DNA of 64,000 nt from Flavobacteriaceae bacterium (GCA_002862755.1 PKDY01000046.1:62001-126000); one strand, 5' to 3'; shown: positions 51,828 through 61,377, counted from the first letter of the stretch. Made by a program: numbers and translations. The notes: generated from the sequence alone by a model not told the origin.

Positions 51828-52736
51828 TTATGGTTTTTTTTCAGTTCCATTGCTAATTTGAATGGGTACTTCATTGAGTGGTAAACCGCCTTTAATTCCA
51901 AAATCTAAGGTGCGAATAGGGAACGGAATCACAATCTCATTTTTATCATATGCTTTCTTAATTCTAATGATTGCCTCGCTACCTACTTTATTGTAAGCCG
52001 ATTGTTCAGGGGTATTTACCCACATGCGAACCGATAAATTGATAGAGCTGTCACCAAATTCGGTAAAAAATACTTTTACTTCATCTTCTTCCGATAAGTC
52101 GGGTATATCTTTAACAGCATCATACGTAATTTTTTGAACCTTTTCTAAGTCTTCACCATAAGACACTCCAACAGTTAAATCAAAGCGTCTTTTTCGGATG
52201 TGTGAATAATTTTCAATGGGATTTTGAAATACTTCTTTATTAGGAATAATAACAACCTGTCCTTTAAAAGTTTCCATTACTGTATCCCTAAGGTTTACTT
52301 CTGTTATTTTTCCCATATAATCTTTCACTTCAACAATATCACCTACTCGTAAAGGTTTTCGGAAAGAAATAAAAATACCCGACATAAAATTTGCTGCGAT
52401 ATCTTGGAAGGCAAAAGCCAATGCTAAACCTAAAATACCAGCACCCGCTAAAATAGAAGTCACCGCTTTGTCGAGTTTTAAAATACTCAAAACCGTAAAA
52501 ATCACGATTCCTATTACCGTTAAGTAGACAATAGAACTGAACAAGTTATTTAAAGTAATGTTTTTAGAAACCTTAGCAAAGAGTTTGTGTGCAATTTTGC
52601 GAATGAATTTTGCTATAAATAAGCCTAAAACTAACACAACAACTGCCAAAAAGATATTGGGTAATAATTTAATTAAACTTTCTAACCAATAGGTTAATTT
52701 TTCAGAAATTAAATCAGAAATTTTTTTGATATCCAT
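51828..52736 (-). CDS. Mechanosensitive ion channel, MscS family
   Basis: This 302 aa small-conductance mechanosensitive channel has three N-terminal membrane helices. The pore helix is the Gly/Ala-rich ILAGAGILGLALAFAFQDIA (about residues 92-111), followed by SGIFISFRKPLRVGD and IPNKEVFQNPIENYS of the vestibule. It releases solutes on hypo-osmotic shock. It is a single-gene unit; its stop lies 8 nt before the pirin-operon operator. Confidence 0.95.
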   Translation of the reverse strand: MDIKKISDLISEKLTYWLESLIKLLPNIFLAVVVLVLGLFIAKFIRKIAHKLFAKVSKNITLNNLFSSIVYLTVIGIVIFTVLSILKLDKAVTSILAGAGILGLALAFAFQDIAANFMSGIFISFRKPLRVGDIVEVKDYMGKITEVNLRDTVMETFKGQVVIIPNKEVFQNPIENYSHIRKRRFDLTVGVSYGEDLEKVQKITYDAVKDIPDLSEEDEVKVFFTEFGDSSINLSVRMWVNTPEQSAYNKVGSEAIIRIKKAYDKNEIVIPFPIRTLDFGIKGGLPLNEVPIQISNGTEKKP

Positions 52737-52945
52737 TTGTTTTCAATAAATAATTAAAGGAATAGAAATGTACAATTGATTTACTTTTTATAATGTAAAC
52801 CAACTCTAGTATTCAAATTTATATAAAATGTTTCTAAGTTAGAGGAAGACCTAGTAATTATGTAAAAGATTTCGAAAGTATTGAAACCGAAACGCTTGGC
52901 GAAAGGCTAATTTCGTGGATGACTAATACATTAAATAAACCTCTA

Positions 52946-53830
52946 ATGCCACACTTTAATAAGTTATTGATTGTAATGATGTTGTTCGTTTCTAAAACTT
53001 TTGCACAACAAACTTTTCACAACCCCATTATTAAGAAAACGATTTCTCAGCAATGGGAATTAGATAGTATCGATAGAAAAGGAACTTTTCGATTGGTATC
53101 GTATAGACCTATCTATTTTGCAGCTGCCCGATGGTCTACAAAAAAAAATGAAGCACCTTTTAATGAAAGTGGTGAATTTGCAACAGATGACACCAATATA
53201 TTTGATAATATAGAAGCGAAATTTCAAATTAGTTTTAAGACAAAAGTAGTGGAAGGTTTATTCTTTGGTAAGGGCGATTTATGGGTAGCTTATACACAAA
53301 AAGCACATTGGCAAGTATACAATAAAAAACTATCTCGTGCTTTTAGAGAATTGAATTATGAACCTGAAATTATTTTTAACTTCCCTATGTGCATCAGTTT
53401 AGGTGGCGGAAAAATTAGAAATTTTGGTTTTATTTTAAATCATCAATCCAATGGCAAAGATATTCCTACTTCTAGGAGCTGGAATCGTGTTATTTTTAAT
53501 ATTGGTTACGAATATAAAAACTGGAATGTTAATTTCAGACCTTGGTATCGCATGCCAGACAAAGAAGATGAAAATCCAGGAATTACAAAATTTATTGGAG
53601 ATGCGGAACTAGAAATAGGAGCAAATTTTGGCAAACATGAATTTTATACGATTATGTCGCATTCTTTTTCTACACTTAAAAAAGGGAATATTCAATTGAA
53701 TTATGTCTTTCCTATTCGCGGACATTTAAGAGGACATGCACAAGTTTTTCATGGTTATGGAGAAACGCTAATCGATTATAATGTGCGTCAAACTACTTTA
53801 GGTATCGGAATTTCTTTTGCCAATTGGTAA
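52946..53830 (+). CDS. pldA: Outer-membrane phospholipase A (OMPLA)
   Basis: This 294 aa beta-barrel phospholipase has a signal peptide (MPHFNKLLIVMMLFVSKTFAQ). Typical elements are YTQKAHWQVYNKKLSRAFRE (in part), NYEPE and the catalytic His-Ser in NHQSNGKDIP, with SRSWNR after it. OMPLA hydrolyses phospholipids misplaced to the outer leaflet. The last residue is aromatic (Trp), as usual for barrels. Nine codons of upstream extension in the track precede the signal peptide, and a TAATTTCG -7-like box lies just before them, so Met 52946 is preferred. Confidence 0.92.
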   Translation: MPHFNKLLIVMMLFVSKTFAQQTFHNPIIKKTISQQWELDSIDRKGTFRLVSYRPIYFAAARWSTKKNEAPFNESGEFATDDTNIFDNIEAKFQISFKTKVVEGLFFGKGDLWVAYTQKAHWQVYNKKLSRAFRELNYEPEIIFNFPMCISLGGGKIRNFGFILNHQSNGKDIPTSRSWNRVIFNIGYEYKNWNVNFRPWYRMPDKEDENPGITKFIGDAELEIGANFGKHEFYTIMSHSFSTLKKGNIQLNYVFPIRGHLRGHAQVFHGYGETLIDYNVRQTTLGIGISFANW

Positions 53831-53889
53831 CATTTTAAAAGATTACCTATTGTCATTCGTTTTTGAGCTTCCAAAAAATACCTTGAAGC

Positions 53890-54062
53890 TTTGAATTATT
53901 AGCTTTAGGCTACTTATTTTAAGCAAAAAGGTATTAAATATCAGCAAAAAGGTATTTCTTTTAAGCTTTTTGCTCTGAAATAGCAGCTAAAAGGTATTCA
54001 TTATAATGTAAAAGCTATTTGTTTTAACCTTTTAGCTATTTGATAGCAACTTTGAGGTTATT
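53890..54062. repeat. Degenerate repeats around AGCAAAAAGGTATT
   Basis: Between convergent pldA and the Crp gene, AGCAAAAAGGTATT occurs twice and AGCTAAAAGGTATT once at 20-60 nt spacing. Related forms AAAAGCTATTT, TTTTAGCTATTT and inverted AATACCTT lie around them. I see no gene and no clear terminator here. Confidence 0.6.
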
Positions 54063-54078
54063 AATTGAAGGTATAACC

Positions 54079-54654
54079 TTATTTTCTCAACAAACGACTT
54101 TTCATTTTGCTGAAAAATTCTGGGGTTACCCCAATGTAAGATGCAATTTGTTTTTGCGGTACATTTTGAATTAAACTCGGATATCGATTGCAAAATTTTT
54201 CGAATCGTTCTTCGGCTGACAAACTCAAATTATCCATTAATCGCTCTTGGTGGGCAACCAATGATTTTTCCATTAAAATGCGAAAAAAACGTTCTAATTT
54301 TGGAATTTCATGATATAAAATTTCCTGATTTTCTTTGGATAACAAAACCACTTCCGCATCTTCTAAAACTTCAATAAATAAATTGCCTGGTTTTTGGGAA
54401 AGTAAACTGTACATGTCTCCAATCCACCAACCTTCGCAGGCAAAATGCAACACATGTTCGACAATATGATCATTAATATTAAAACTTCTTACAATACCCG
54501 AATTGACAAAATAAGAATGTTTGCATATTTCACCAGCACTATGCAGTAAGGTCTTCGCTTTGTATTCTTTGACTTCCGTTTTGGAAAGAATGAACTCTTT
54601 TTCACTATCGGTAAGCGGCGTTATTTTGGAAATATTGTCTAAAATTAAAGCCAT
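54079..54654 (-). CDS. Crp/Fnr family transcriptional regulator
   Basis: This 191 aa regulator has an N-terminal cyclic-nucleotide-binding-like beta-roll (GEICKHSYFVNSGIVRSF, about residues 41-58) and a short C-terminal helix-turn-helix with QIASYIGVTPEFFSKMKSR (about 168-186). No Fnr-type cysteine cluster is seen. It is the third gene of purT-DUF6370-crp, overlapping the DUF6370 stop by one base. Its target is unknown; the palindromes of the nearby pirin/YceI promoters are one candidate. Confidence 0.92.
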   Translation of the reverse strand: MALILDNISKITPLTDSEKEFILSKTEVKEYKAKTLLHSAGEICKHSYFVNSGIVRSFNINDHIVEHVLHFACEGWWIGDMYSLLSQKPGNLFIEVLEDAEVVLLSKENQEILYHEIPKLERFFRILMEKSLVAHQERLMDNLSLSAEERFEKFCNRYPSLIQNVPQKQIASYIGVTPEFFSKMKSRLLRK

Positions 54655-54977
54655 TATTTTGTTGATTTGGGAAGCAGTTTAAATTGAGTCACTACAAAAA
54701 CAGTATCTTTTATAGTGCCAACAACTTCTGCTTTGCGAATTGCTTGACAAAAACCATCTTCGGCATGAGCGTCTCCATGTTTGTCGATATCAGTGCCTTC
54801 TACAAAATACGCTTTTCCGTCTATTCTAACAGCTAAATCACAACCGTTGCCTTTCATTCCAAATTGGCATTGCCCACAAGACGCTTCTACAATTTGTTTT
54901 TTTGGAGTTGTTTTTTTCTCTTGTGCATAGGTGAAAATGCATGTAAAAAATAGTAATACTAAATATGTTTTTTTCAT
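54654..54977 (-). CDS. DUF6370-like exported cysteine-rich protein
   Basis: This 107 aa protein has a signal peptide (MKKTYLVLLFFTCIFTYAQ) and a conserved EASCGQCQFGMKGNGCDLAV segment (about residues 32-51), followed by KAYFVEGTDIDKHGDAH. The Cys/His/Asp pattern suggests metal binding or a disulfide pair. It looks like the flavobacterial DUF6370 family (name from memory). It lies 3 nt after the purT stop and overlaps the Crp gene start by one base. Confidence 0.78.
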   Translation of the reverse strand: MKKTYLVLLFFTCIFTYAQEKKTTPKKQIVEASCGQCQFGMKGNGCDLAVRIDGKAYFVEGTDIDKHGDAHAEDGFCQAIRKAEVVGTIKDTVFVVTQFKLLPKSTK

Positions 54978-54980
54978 TTT

Positions 54981-56150
54981 TTAAGAATTTACAGTGATTA
55001 ATTTTGCTGTTTCTTTGGCTCTTTCTATAATCGTTTCAATAGGAATTTCTAAAGTGTCATGCGTTAAAACGACACCCATTCTTCGATACGGTCTAGAGGT
55101 GGGTTTTCCAAAAATTCTAAAATCAGTTTTGGATAATGCTGCTACTTTTTCAATACCGCTATAGGTGGGTTGACTTGAATTTTCTGAAGCTAAAATAACC
55201 GCGCTAGCCCCTTTTCTATCTAATGTAATTTCTGCAATTGGTAAGCCTAAAATCGCGCGCAGATGTAATTCAAATTCGTTGAAATTTTGCGTGTTGGCTA
55301 AAGTTACCATACCTGTATCATGGGGTCTTGGCGATAATTCAGAGAAATACACACCTTCTTTAGTTAGAAAAAATTCTACTCCAAAAAGACCCGCACCACC
55401 CAATGCTTCGGTAACTTTTCTTGCCATGTCTTGTGCTTCAGCAAGTGCCGCTTCAGAAATGTTTGCAGGTTGCCAACTTTCTTGATAATCACCTCTTTCT
55501 TGTCTGTGACCAATGGGCGCACAAAATAGAGTAGGCAAACCGTGATTTTGAGTTACAGTTAAAAGTGTAATTTCTGAATCAAAGGTTACAAAGGCTTCAA
55601 CAATTACTTCAACCACATCTCCACGAGAACCTTCAACCGCATAATTCCAAGCTTTTTCAATATCTTCTTTTGTTTTTACAGTAGATTGTCCTTTACCAGA
55701 CGAGCTCATCAAAGGTTTTATCACACAAGGAATACCAACTTCTTTTACGGCTTCTTCTAATTCTTTTGCAGTTGTAGCATAACGATAATTGGCAGTACGA
55801 AGGCTTAATTCTTTTGCTGCTAAATCACGAATGGCTTTTCGGTTCATCGTAAAATTTGCAGCTTTTGCTGAAGGAACCACAGTTATACCTTGTTTTTCAT
55901 AATCGTAAAAGCGTTCGGTACGAATAGCTTCTATTTCTGGAACAATAAAATCTGGTTGGTGTTTGGCAACAATTCGATCTAATTCTGCTCCATCCAACAT
56001 ATTTATTACTTCAAATTGGTGTGCCACTTGCATTGCAGGAGCATTTTCGTAGTTGTCCACTGCGATTACATGCTGTCCAATGCGTTGCGCGGCAATTACA
56101 AACTCTTTTCCAAGTTCTCCAGAACCAAGAAGTAAAATTTTTTTAGTCAT
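54981..56150 (-). CDS. purT: Formate-dependent phosphoribosylglycinamide formyltransferase
   Basis: PurT makes formyl-GAR from GAR, formate and ATP in purine synthesis. This 389 aa ATP-grasp enzyme shows [19 protein letters not shown] at the start, [34 protein letters not shown] and [14 protein letters not shown]. The length is usual. It is the first gene of a tight three-gene unit with DUF6370 and a Crp/Fnr regulator, an odd functional grouping. Confidence 0.96.
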   Translation of the reverse strand: MTKKILLLGSGELGKEFVIAAQRIGQHVIAVDNYENAPAMQVAHQFEVINMLDGAELDRIVAKHQPDFIVPEIEAIRTERFYDYEKQGITVVPSAKAANFTMNRKAIRDLAAKELSLRTANYRYATTAKELEEAVKEVGIPCVIKPLMSSSGKGQSTVKTKEDIEKAWNYAVEGSRGDVVEVIVEAFVTFDSEITLLTVTQNHGLPTLFCAPIGHRQERGDYQESWQPANISEAALAEAQDMARKVTEALGGAGLFGVEFFLTKEGVYFSELSPRPHDTGMVTLANTQNFNEFELHLRAILGLPIAEITLDRKGASAVILASENSSQPTYSGIEKVAALSKTDFRIFGKPTSRPYRRMGVVLTHDTLEIPIETIIERAKETAKLITVNS

Positions 56151-56201
56151 TGTAGTGTGTGTTTCAGTTTAAGTTGAAACAAAATTAAGTTTTTAAAACG
56201 T

Positions 56202-56244
56202 AAAAAAAAATTGAACTCCTTTTTTTAAAGAGTTCAATTTTTTA
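56202..56244 (-). terminator. Terminator of the DUF6249 gene
   Basis: The stem AAAAATTGAACTC / GAGTTCAATTTTT, with a T/A-rich loop, lies 16 nt past the stop on the minus strand. Confidence 0.8.
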
Positions 56245-56259
56245 GAAGATTGAATGAAA

Positions 56260-56601
56260 TTATTCTAGATTTTTAGCAATTTTAAAACCAGCTAACAATC
56301 CTAAACCAGCACAAATAAAAATGAAACTTGGGTAAATAGGTCCGTTTTCTATTTTAAACATATTATCAGCTACTAAAGCTAATAGTATTCCCGTACCAAT
56401 GCCAATCATTAAACAAGCCAGATTAATAACAATAATCTTCCAAATAGGGACACCTGAAGTGCTATTTGAAAAAAAGATGTTGGCATCAACTCCTTTTTCA
56501 ATAAGTGCTAATCGTTCTTTGTTGCGCGTGTTTAAGAACAAATAAAAGATTCCAAAAATGGATAAAAACATAACTGGCACAATAATAATTTCTGATCCCA
56601 T
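56260..56601 (-). CDS. DUF6249-like membrane protein, 113 aa
   Basis: This small membrane protein has three hydrophobic segments (about residues 5-23, 54-74 and 88-108) and the juxtamembrane sequence NTRNKERLALIEKGVDANIF between the first two. That pattern is typical of the DUF6249 family in Bacteroidota (name from memory), often found beside ECF sigma factor genes. Here it diverges from such a gene. The function is unknown. Confidence 0.8.
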   Translation of the reverse strand: MGSEIIIVPVMFLSIFGIFYLFLNTRNKERLALIEKGVDANIFFSNSTSGVPIWKIIVINLACLMIGIGTGILLALVADNMFKIENGPIYPSFIFICAGLGLLAGFKIAKNLE

Positions 56602-56737
56602 AACTTTTCGTTTTTTAATTGATTAAATTGAATGTGTTTTTAGTCTATGACGACAAGAGTTAAATTCAGGTTACACTTTTTTTGATTTTTTTTAAAATGT
56701 TGTAACCAAAATAAGCAAATAGCAGTCTTACCTAAAT

Positions 56738-57328
56738 ATGATTCATACGGAAGATCAAATTTATATACAAAAAGTATTACAAGGAGATACACAATCTTTT
56801 ACTGTTTTAGTAGACAAGTATAAAGATTTGGTATTTACTATTGCTATAAGGATGCTTAAAAATAGAGATGAAGCAGAAGAAGCAGCTCAAGATATTTTTA
56901 TAAAAGTGTATAAATCGTTGCCAAAATTTCAAGGCAATTCAAAATTTTCCACTTGGGTATATAAAATTGCATACCATACTTGTTTGGATGTTTTAAAAAA
57001 ATATAAAAAAGAAAAATTAGCCGTTTCGTTGGAAGATTACAAAGGAAATGAAGTGTCAGAATTAGAAAGTGCGTTTCATGTATTAGTCCAAAAGGAACAG
57101 CAAGAAATAATTCAAAAATGTCTTACGATATTGCCTTATGAAGAAAGTATATTGTTAACTTTATATTATTATGAGGAGCAATCTTTAGAAGAAATAGCAA
57201 GAGTACTAAACATTAGTTCGAATAACGCTAAAGTGAAACTATTTAGAAGTAGAAAAAAATTGGAGACAATTTTAAGAATGCAATTACCAACAGAAATTAT
57301 CGAGAATTATGAAAGAAGAAATAAATAA
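56738..57328 (+). CDS. RNA polymerase ECF sigma factor
   Basis: This 196 aa sigma-70 family protein has region 2 with FTVLVDKYKDLVFTIAIRML, EAEEAAQDIFIKVYKSLPKF (in part) and STWVYKIAYHTCLD, and region 4 with LPYEESILLTLYYYEEQSLEEIA (in part). The latter carries the HTH SLEEIARVLNISSNNAKVKLFRSRKKL (in part). It overlaps by 20 nt the next gene, a single-pass membrane protein that is probably its anti-sigma factor. Confidence 0.95.
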   Translation: MIHTEDQIYIQKVLQGDTQSFTVLVDKYKDLVFTIAIRMLKNRDEAEEAAQDIFIKVYKSLPKFQGNSKFSTWVYKIAYHTCLDVLKKYKKEKLAVSLEDYKGNEVSELESAFHVLVQKEQQEIIQKCLTILPYEESILLTLYYYEEQSLEEIARVLNISSNNAKVKLFRSRKKLETILRMQLPTEIIENYERRNK

Positions 57329-57713
57329 TGAAGATTTTATCAAGGAATTGATACGTAAATCCCATTTAGAATCACCGTCTGAGGGATTTACATTACAAGT
57401 AATGCAACAAATTGAAAAAGAGGTAGTTGTTCAAAAACTGTATACGCCATTAATAACTAAAAAAATGTGGCTAATAATTACTGTTTTATTTGCCTTTTTC
57501 TTAAGTATAGCCTTTTATTTTTTAGGAAATCTAGAAACTAAAAATACAACTGCATCCCTTTTTCAAAATATATTTCAAAATAGCTGGGATCAATTATTTT
57601 TGAGCATTAGATTTTCAAAAACCCTTACTTTTTCTCTAGTCCTATTTTTTATATTTAGTCTTTTACAAATGTTTTTTATTACGTCTTATTTTAATCGAAA
57701 GACAAAATTATAA
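57309..57713 (+). CDS. Putative anti-sigma factor, membrane protein 134 aa
   Basis: The short cytoplasmic N-terminus (MKEEINNEDFIKELIRKSHLESPSEGFTLQVMQQI, quoted only in pieces: FIKELIRKSHLESPS, GFTLQVMQQIEKE) is followed by two hydrophobic segments (about residues 51-70 and 104-125). Size, topology and a 20 nt overlap with the ECF sigma gene indicate a membrane anti-sigma factor. No zinc-binding anti-sigma HxxxCxxC motif is present, so it belongs to an unnamed type. Confidence 0.75.
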   Translation: MKEEINNEDFIKELIRKSHLESPSEGFTLQVMQQIEKEVVVQKLYTPLITKKMWLIITVLFAFFLSIAFYFLGNLETKNTTASLFQNIFQNSWDQLFLSIRFSKTLTFSLVLFFIFSLLQMFFITSYFNRKTKL

Positions 57714-57735
57714 AGTAAAACAAATCGATAATAAA

Positions 57736-57765
57736 TGAAAGCGAACTATTAGTTCGCTTTTTTTG
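57736..57765 (+). terminator. Terminator of the sigma/anti-sigma unit
   Basis: The stem AAAGCGAAC / GTTCGCTTT with loop TATTA is followed by TTTTT. Confidence 0.85.
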
Positions 57766-57823
57766 TAACCAAAATACGTTTCTTAAAGTCTAAAAAAGTA
57801 ATCATCATCAATCAAAAATATAT

Positions 57824-58882
57824 ATGAGAACAGTTACAAGCCTTTTTCTAATTGCTTTTTTGGTAATTCAGAGGAATAGTTATTCGCAAGTTGCTACATC
57901 TAAAATAGATAGTATTATTGGTCAGACATTTAATGAAAATGAGCCTGGAGGTGTTTTTTTGGTAGCAAAAGGTCAAGAAGTTCTCTATAGAAAAGCTTTT
58001 GGTAAAGCCAATTTAGAATTAGATGTTAGGATGCAACCTGATTTTGTTTTTGAAATCGGTTCCATGACAAAACAGTTTACAGCAGTTGCAATTGCCATGC
58101 TAGAAGAGCAAGGAAAATTAGATTTTGAAGATGAAATTGTAAAATATATTCCAGATTACCCCACTCAAGGTAATAAAATTACGATTCATCATTTGTTAAC
58201 ACATACTTCAGGAATTAAAGATTTTACAAAGATAAAAGCCATCCATGAAATTGCTAAAAAAGAAGTAGCACCTCAAGAATTGATTGCCTTTTTTAAAGAA
58301 GAACCAATGGATTTTAAACCAGGAGAAATGTATAAATACAATAACTCAGGTTATGTTATTTTAGGTTCTATTATTGAAATTATTTCGGGTCAATCCTATG
58401 CTGAATTTATTCAAGAAAATATTTTTAAGCCTTTAAATATGAGTTCTTCCTCGTATGGGAGTCATGAAAAAATAATTAAAAAAAGAGCTTCGGGTTATCA
58501 TCTAAAAGAAGAATTCGTCAACAATAGATTCATTAGTTTTAGTTTGCCATATGCTTCAGGATCTTTATTGTCTACTGTAGATGATTTACTGAAATGGCAA
58601 ATTGCTCTTGAAGCACATACATTGGTAAAACAAGAAACAAGCGAGAAGATTTTTAAAAATTATACGTTAAATAACGGAGAAGCAATAGCGTATGGATATG
58701 GTTGGCATATTATCAAAACAGAGGAAAGACTTTCCTTTGAACATGGTGGTAGTATTTTTGGTTTTAAGTCGATGGCTGTGTATTTGCCTGAAGAAAAAAT
58801 GTATGTAGTAGGATTAAGTAATTGTGATTGTCATTCTCCTACAACAATTGTGAAAGATATTGCTTCTTTATATAGAAATTAA
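57824..58882 (+). CDS. Serine hydrolase, class C beta-lactamase/DD-peptidase family
   Basis: This 352 aa exported protein has a signal peptide (about residues 1-22, ending in SYSQ) and the three beta-lactamase-family motifs. These are SxxK in GSMTKQFTAV (about 77-86), YxN in YKYNNSGYVIL and HGGS in FEHGGSIFGFKS. Most relatives are esterases or D-amino-acid peptidases rather than resistance enzymes, so resistance should not be inferred. It is a single-gene unit closed by a terminator. Confidence 0.92.
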   Translation: MRTVTSLFLIAFLVIQRNSYSQVATSKIDSIIGQTFNENEPGGVFLVAKGQEVLYRKAFGKANLELDVRMQPDFVFEIGSMTKQFTAVAIAMLEEQGKLDFEDEIVKYIPDYPTQGNKITIHHLLTHTSGIKDFTKIKAIHEIAKKEVAPQELIAFFKEEPMDFKPGEMYKYNNSGYVILGSIIEIISGQSYAEFIQENIFKPLNMSSSSYGSHEKIIKKRASGYHLKEEFVNNRFISFSLPYASGSLLSTVDDLLKWQIALEAHTLVKQETSEKIFKNYTLNNGEAIAYGYGWHIIKTEERLSFEHGGSIFGFKSMAVYLPEEKMYVVGLSNCDCHSPTTIVKDIASLYRN

Positions 58883-58894
58883 TTCTTCTTAAAT

Positions 58895-58927
58895 GAAAAA
58901 GGAAACCTAAATCGGTTTCCTTTTTAT
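58895..58927. terminator. Terminator between the serine hydrolase and aminotransferase genes
   Basis: The stem AAAAAGGAAACC / GGTTTCCTTTTT with a short loop lies between converging genes and can act for both. Confidence 0.85.
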
Positions 58928-58949
58928 ATATCTATTATCTATTACAATA

Positions 58950-60134
58950 TTAAGATAAAGCTTCTTTTATTCTACGTAAAGCTTCTTTTAATAAATCTTC
59001 GCTAGTTGCATAAGAAAAACGAATACAATTTGGATTTCCAAATGCTTCACCAGTTACAGTCGCAACATTGGCTTCTGCTAAAAGATACATAGAGAAATCG
59101 GTTGCGTTTTCGATTTTAGTTCCTTTTAATGTTTTACCAAAGAATTCAGACACATCTGGAAATACGTAAAATGCACCTTCAGGAACATTAATTTTTAAAC
59201 CTGGAATTTCACGAATTAATCCTACTACTAAATCTCTTCTTTTGTGGAAGGCATCTACCATATGGTTTAATACTTTTGGATCTGCTTCCACAGCTGTAAT
59301 AGTTGCTCTTTGTGCAATACTATTAGCACCGCTGGTTACTTGTCCTTGAATTTTAGTACATGCTTTCGCAATAAATTCGGGAGCACCAATGTAGCCAATT
59401 CTCCATCCTGTCATCGCAAATGCTTTTGCTACTCCATTAACGGTAATTGTTCTTTCTTGCATACCAGGGATAGAACCAATACTACAAAATGTTCCAGAGA
59501 AATTAATGTGTTCGTAAATTTCGTCAGAAACGACATAAATATTAGGATGTTTTTCTAAAACCTTACAAATGGCTGTTAATTCTTCTTTGTTATAAACAGA
59601 ACCGCTTGGGTTACAAGGAGAACTAAACCACATCATTTTTGTTTTCGGAGTAATTGCTTTCTCCAATTGTTCTGGAGTTATTTTAAAATCGCTTTCGACT
59701 GAAGTGGGTACTTCAACTGGTGTACCACCCGAAAGTTTGATAATTTCAAAATACGATACCCAATAAGGAGCGGGTAAAATAACTTCGTCTCCTTCGTTTA
59801 ACATTACCTGAGCAATATTATATAAGGATTGTTTTGCTCCTGTTGAAACCACAATGTTTGCAGGTTTATAATCTAAATCATTATCACGTTTGAATTTTTT
59901 ACAAATCGCTTCTTTTAATTCAACATAACCGTCAACAGGACTGTAGGTGCTGTAATTTTCGTCAATTGCTTTTTTGGCTGCCTCTTTAATGAAATCAGGT
60001 GTGTTAAAATCAGGTTCACCTAAACTTAAGCTAATAATATCTTTTCCTTGTGCTTTTAATTCTCTAGCTAAAGCGGCCATTGCTAGTGTTTGCGATGTAG
60101 ATAAATTGTTAATTCTATCTGATAATGCGTTCAT
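58950..60134 (-). CDS. PLP-dependent aminotransferase (aspartate aminotransferase type)
   Basis: This 394 aa class I aminotransferase has the N-terminal MNALSDRINNLSTSQTLAM, LSLGEPDFNTPDFI, STGAKQSLYN and WFSSPCNPSGSVY, the PLP-binding Lys in NGVAKAFAMTGWRIGYIG and the C-terminal substrate Arg in NCIRFSYATS. It is of the aspartate aminotransferase Ib type, which may also use prephenate. The desaturase gene is on the same strand downstream, separated by a terminator-like stem. Confidence 0.95.
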   Translation of the reverse strand: MNALSDRINNLSTSQTLAMAALARELKAQGKDIISLSLGEPDFNTPDFIKEAAKKAIDENYSTYSPVDGYVELKEAICKKFKRDNDLDYKPANIVVSTGAKQSLYNIAQVMLNEGDEVILPAPYWVSYFEIIKLSGGTPVEVPTSVESDFKITPEQLEKAITPKTKMMWFSSPCNPSGSVYNKEELTAICKVLEKHPNIYVVSDEIYEHINFSGTFCSIGSIPGMQERTITVNGVAKAFAMTGWRIGYIGAPEFIAKACTKIQGQVTSGANSIAQRATITAVEADPKVLNHMVDAFHKRRDLVVGLIREIPGLKINVPEGAFYVFPDVSEFFGKTLKGTKIENATDFSMYLLAEANVATVTGEAFGNPNCIRFSYATSEDLLKEALRRIKEALS

Positions 60135-60161
60135 TGTGTAGTTTGTTATTATAGTTTATAG

Positions 60162-60190
60162 AAAAGACGCGATTGCTCGCGTCTCAATTT
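60162..60190 (-). terminator. Terminator-like stem before the aminotransferase gene
   Basis: The stem GACGCG / CGCGTC (60168-60183) lies between the aminotransferase start and the desaturase stop. On the minus strand it is followed by TTTTC, so it is a modest terminator for the desaturase gene. Confidence 0.65.
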
Positions 60191-61287
60191 TATGCTAATT
60201 GTGGTTGTTGACCTAGTTGTTTGAGATGCTTGAAATGTGCAATAATCGCACTTCTCGTGGTCTTGTATTCATAATAAGGTAAGTTACATTCTTTAGCTGT
60301 TTGTTTGACTATTTCTGCAATTTTACCATAATGAATATGACTGATATTTGGAAAAATATGATGTTCGATTTGATGATTTAATCCACCAGTATACCAATTT
60401 ACAATCCAATTTTTTGGAGCAAAGTTAGTAGTAGTAAACAATTGATGAATGGCCCAAGTGTTTTCAATTTCTCCGGTTTCAGCTGATGGAATTGGATTCG
60501 TAGTTTCCTCTACAACATGAGCTAACTGAAAAATAATACTTAAGATTAATCCAGCTGTATAATGCATCACGAAAAAACCAATTAATACTTTCCACCAAAC
60601 AATTCCCATTACCATTGGAATTACGAGCCAAACAGAAAAATAAATAATTTTAGTAATAACTAGAGTTGTCCATAAGATTTTTGGACTTTTTAATGTGCCA
60701 TATGAAAGATTTCTCTTTAAGTAGGCACTCATTTGTTTGAAATCGGTAGTTAATGCCCAATTGAAAGTCAGTAAACCATATAAAAAAACAGAATAGTAAT
60801 GTTGGAACTTATGAAATTTATACCATTTGGCTTCATTGGTAAAACGAATAATTCTTCCTGCATCTAAATCTTCATCATGACCGGGTATATTGGTATAAGT
60901 ATGATGTAAAACATTATGTTGTACTTGCCAGTTGTATACATTTCCAGCTAAAATATAGATACTTCCTCCCATAAATTTATTTACCCAAGATTTGGTTGAA
61001 TACGATCCATGATTGCCATCGTGCATTACATTCATACCAACTCCAGCCATTCCAACACCAATAGTGATGCTTAAAAGTAAATAAACCCAAAAAGGCATTT
61101 CTAAAGAAATTAAAAAGAAATAGGGTGCTAAAAATAAAGTAAACATTATAATTGTCTTTAAATGCAACTTCCAGTTACCCGTTCTTTTTAAGTTCCTTTC
61201 TTTAAAATAATCGTTAACTCTTTTATTTAAAGTTCTGAAAAACTTAGCATTATCTGTTTTTGAGAAAATAGGGGTTTTTGTATTCAT
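60190..61287 (-). CDS. Fatty acid desaturase (acyl-CoA/lipid desaturase type)
   Basis: This 365 aa membrane di-iron desaturase has all three histidine boxes: HDGNHGS (about residues 90-96), HNVLHHTYTN (about 125-134) and HQIEHHIFPN (about 308-317). Four hydrophobic segments are arranged in two pairs (about 48-88 and 200-250). It introduces a double bond into membrane lipid acyl chains; the exact position cannot be read from sequence. The gene diverges from rsmG. Confidence 0.93.
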   Translation of the reverse strand: MNTKTPIFSKTDNAKFFRTLNKRVNDYFKERNLKRTGNWKLHLKTIIMFTLFLAPYFFLISLEMPFWVYLLLSITIGVGMAGVGMNVMHDGNHGSYSTKSWVNKFMGGSIYILAGNVYNWQVQHNVLHHTYTNIPGHDEDLDAGRIIRFTNEAKWYKFHKFQHYYSVFLYGLLTFNWALTTDFKQMSAYLKRNLSYGTLKSPKILWTTLVITKIIYFSVWLVIPMVMGIVWWKVLIGFFVMHYTAGLILSIIFQLAHVVEETTNPIPSAETGEIENTWAIHQLFTTTNFAPKNWIVNWYTGGLNHQIEHHIFPNISHIHYGKIAEIVKQTAKECNLPYYEYKTTRSAIIAHFKHLKQLGQQPQLA

Positions 61288-61377
61288 TTTTTTTAATCTA
61301 AAGCTTTGTTTGTGACCAAAGATAATAATTATCTCTATTAGACTTTGTATTTTAACCTAATTGTTTGTTAAAAAATG

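Noticed and set aside
57824-58882. Antibiotic-resistance beta-lactamase
   Set aside because: SxxK, YxN and HGG motifs fit the broad serine hydrolase family; nothing shows beta-lactam specificity.
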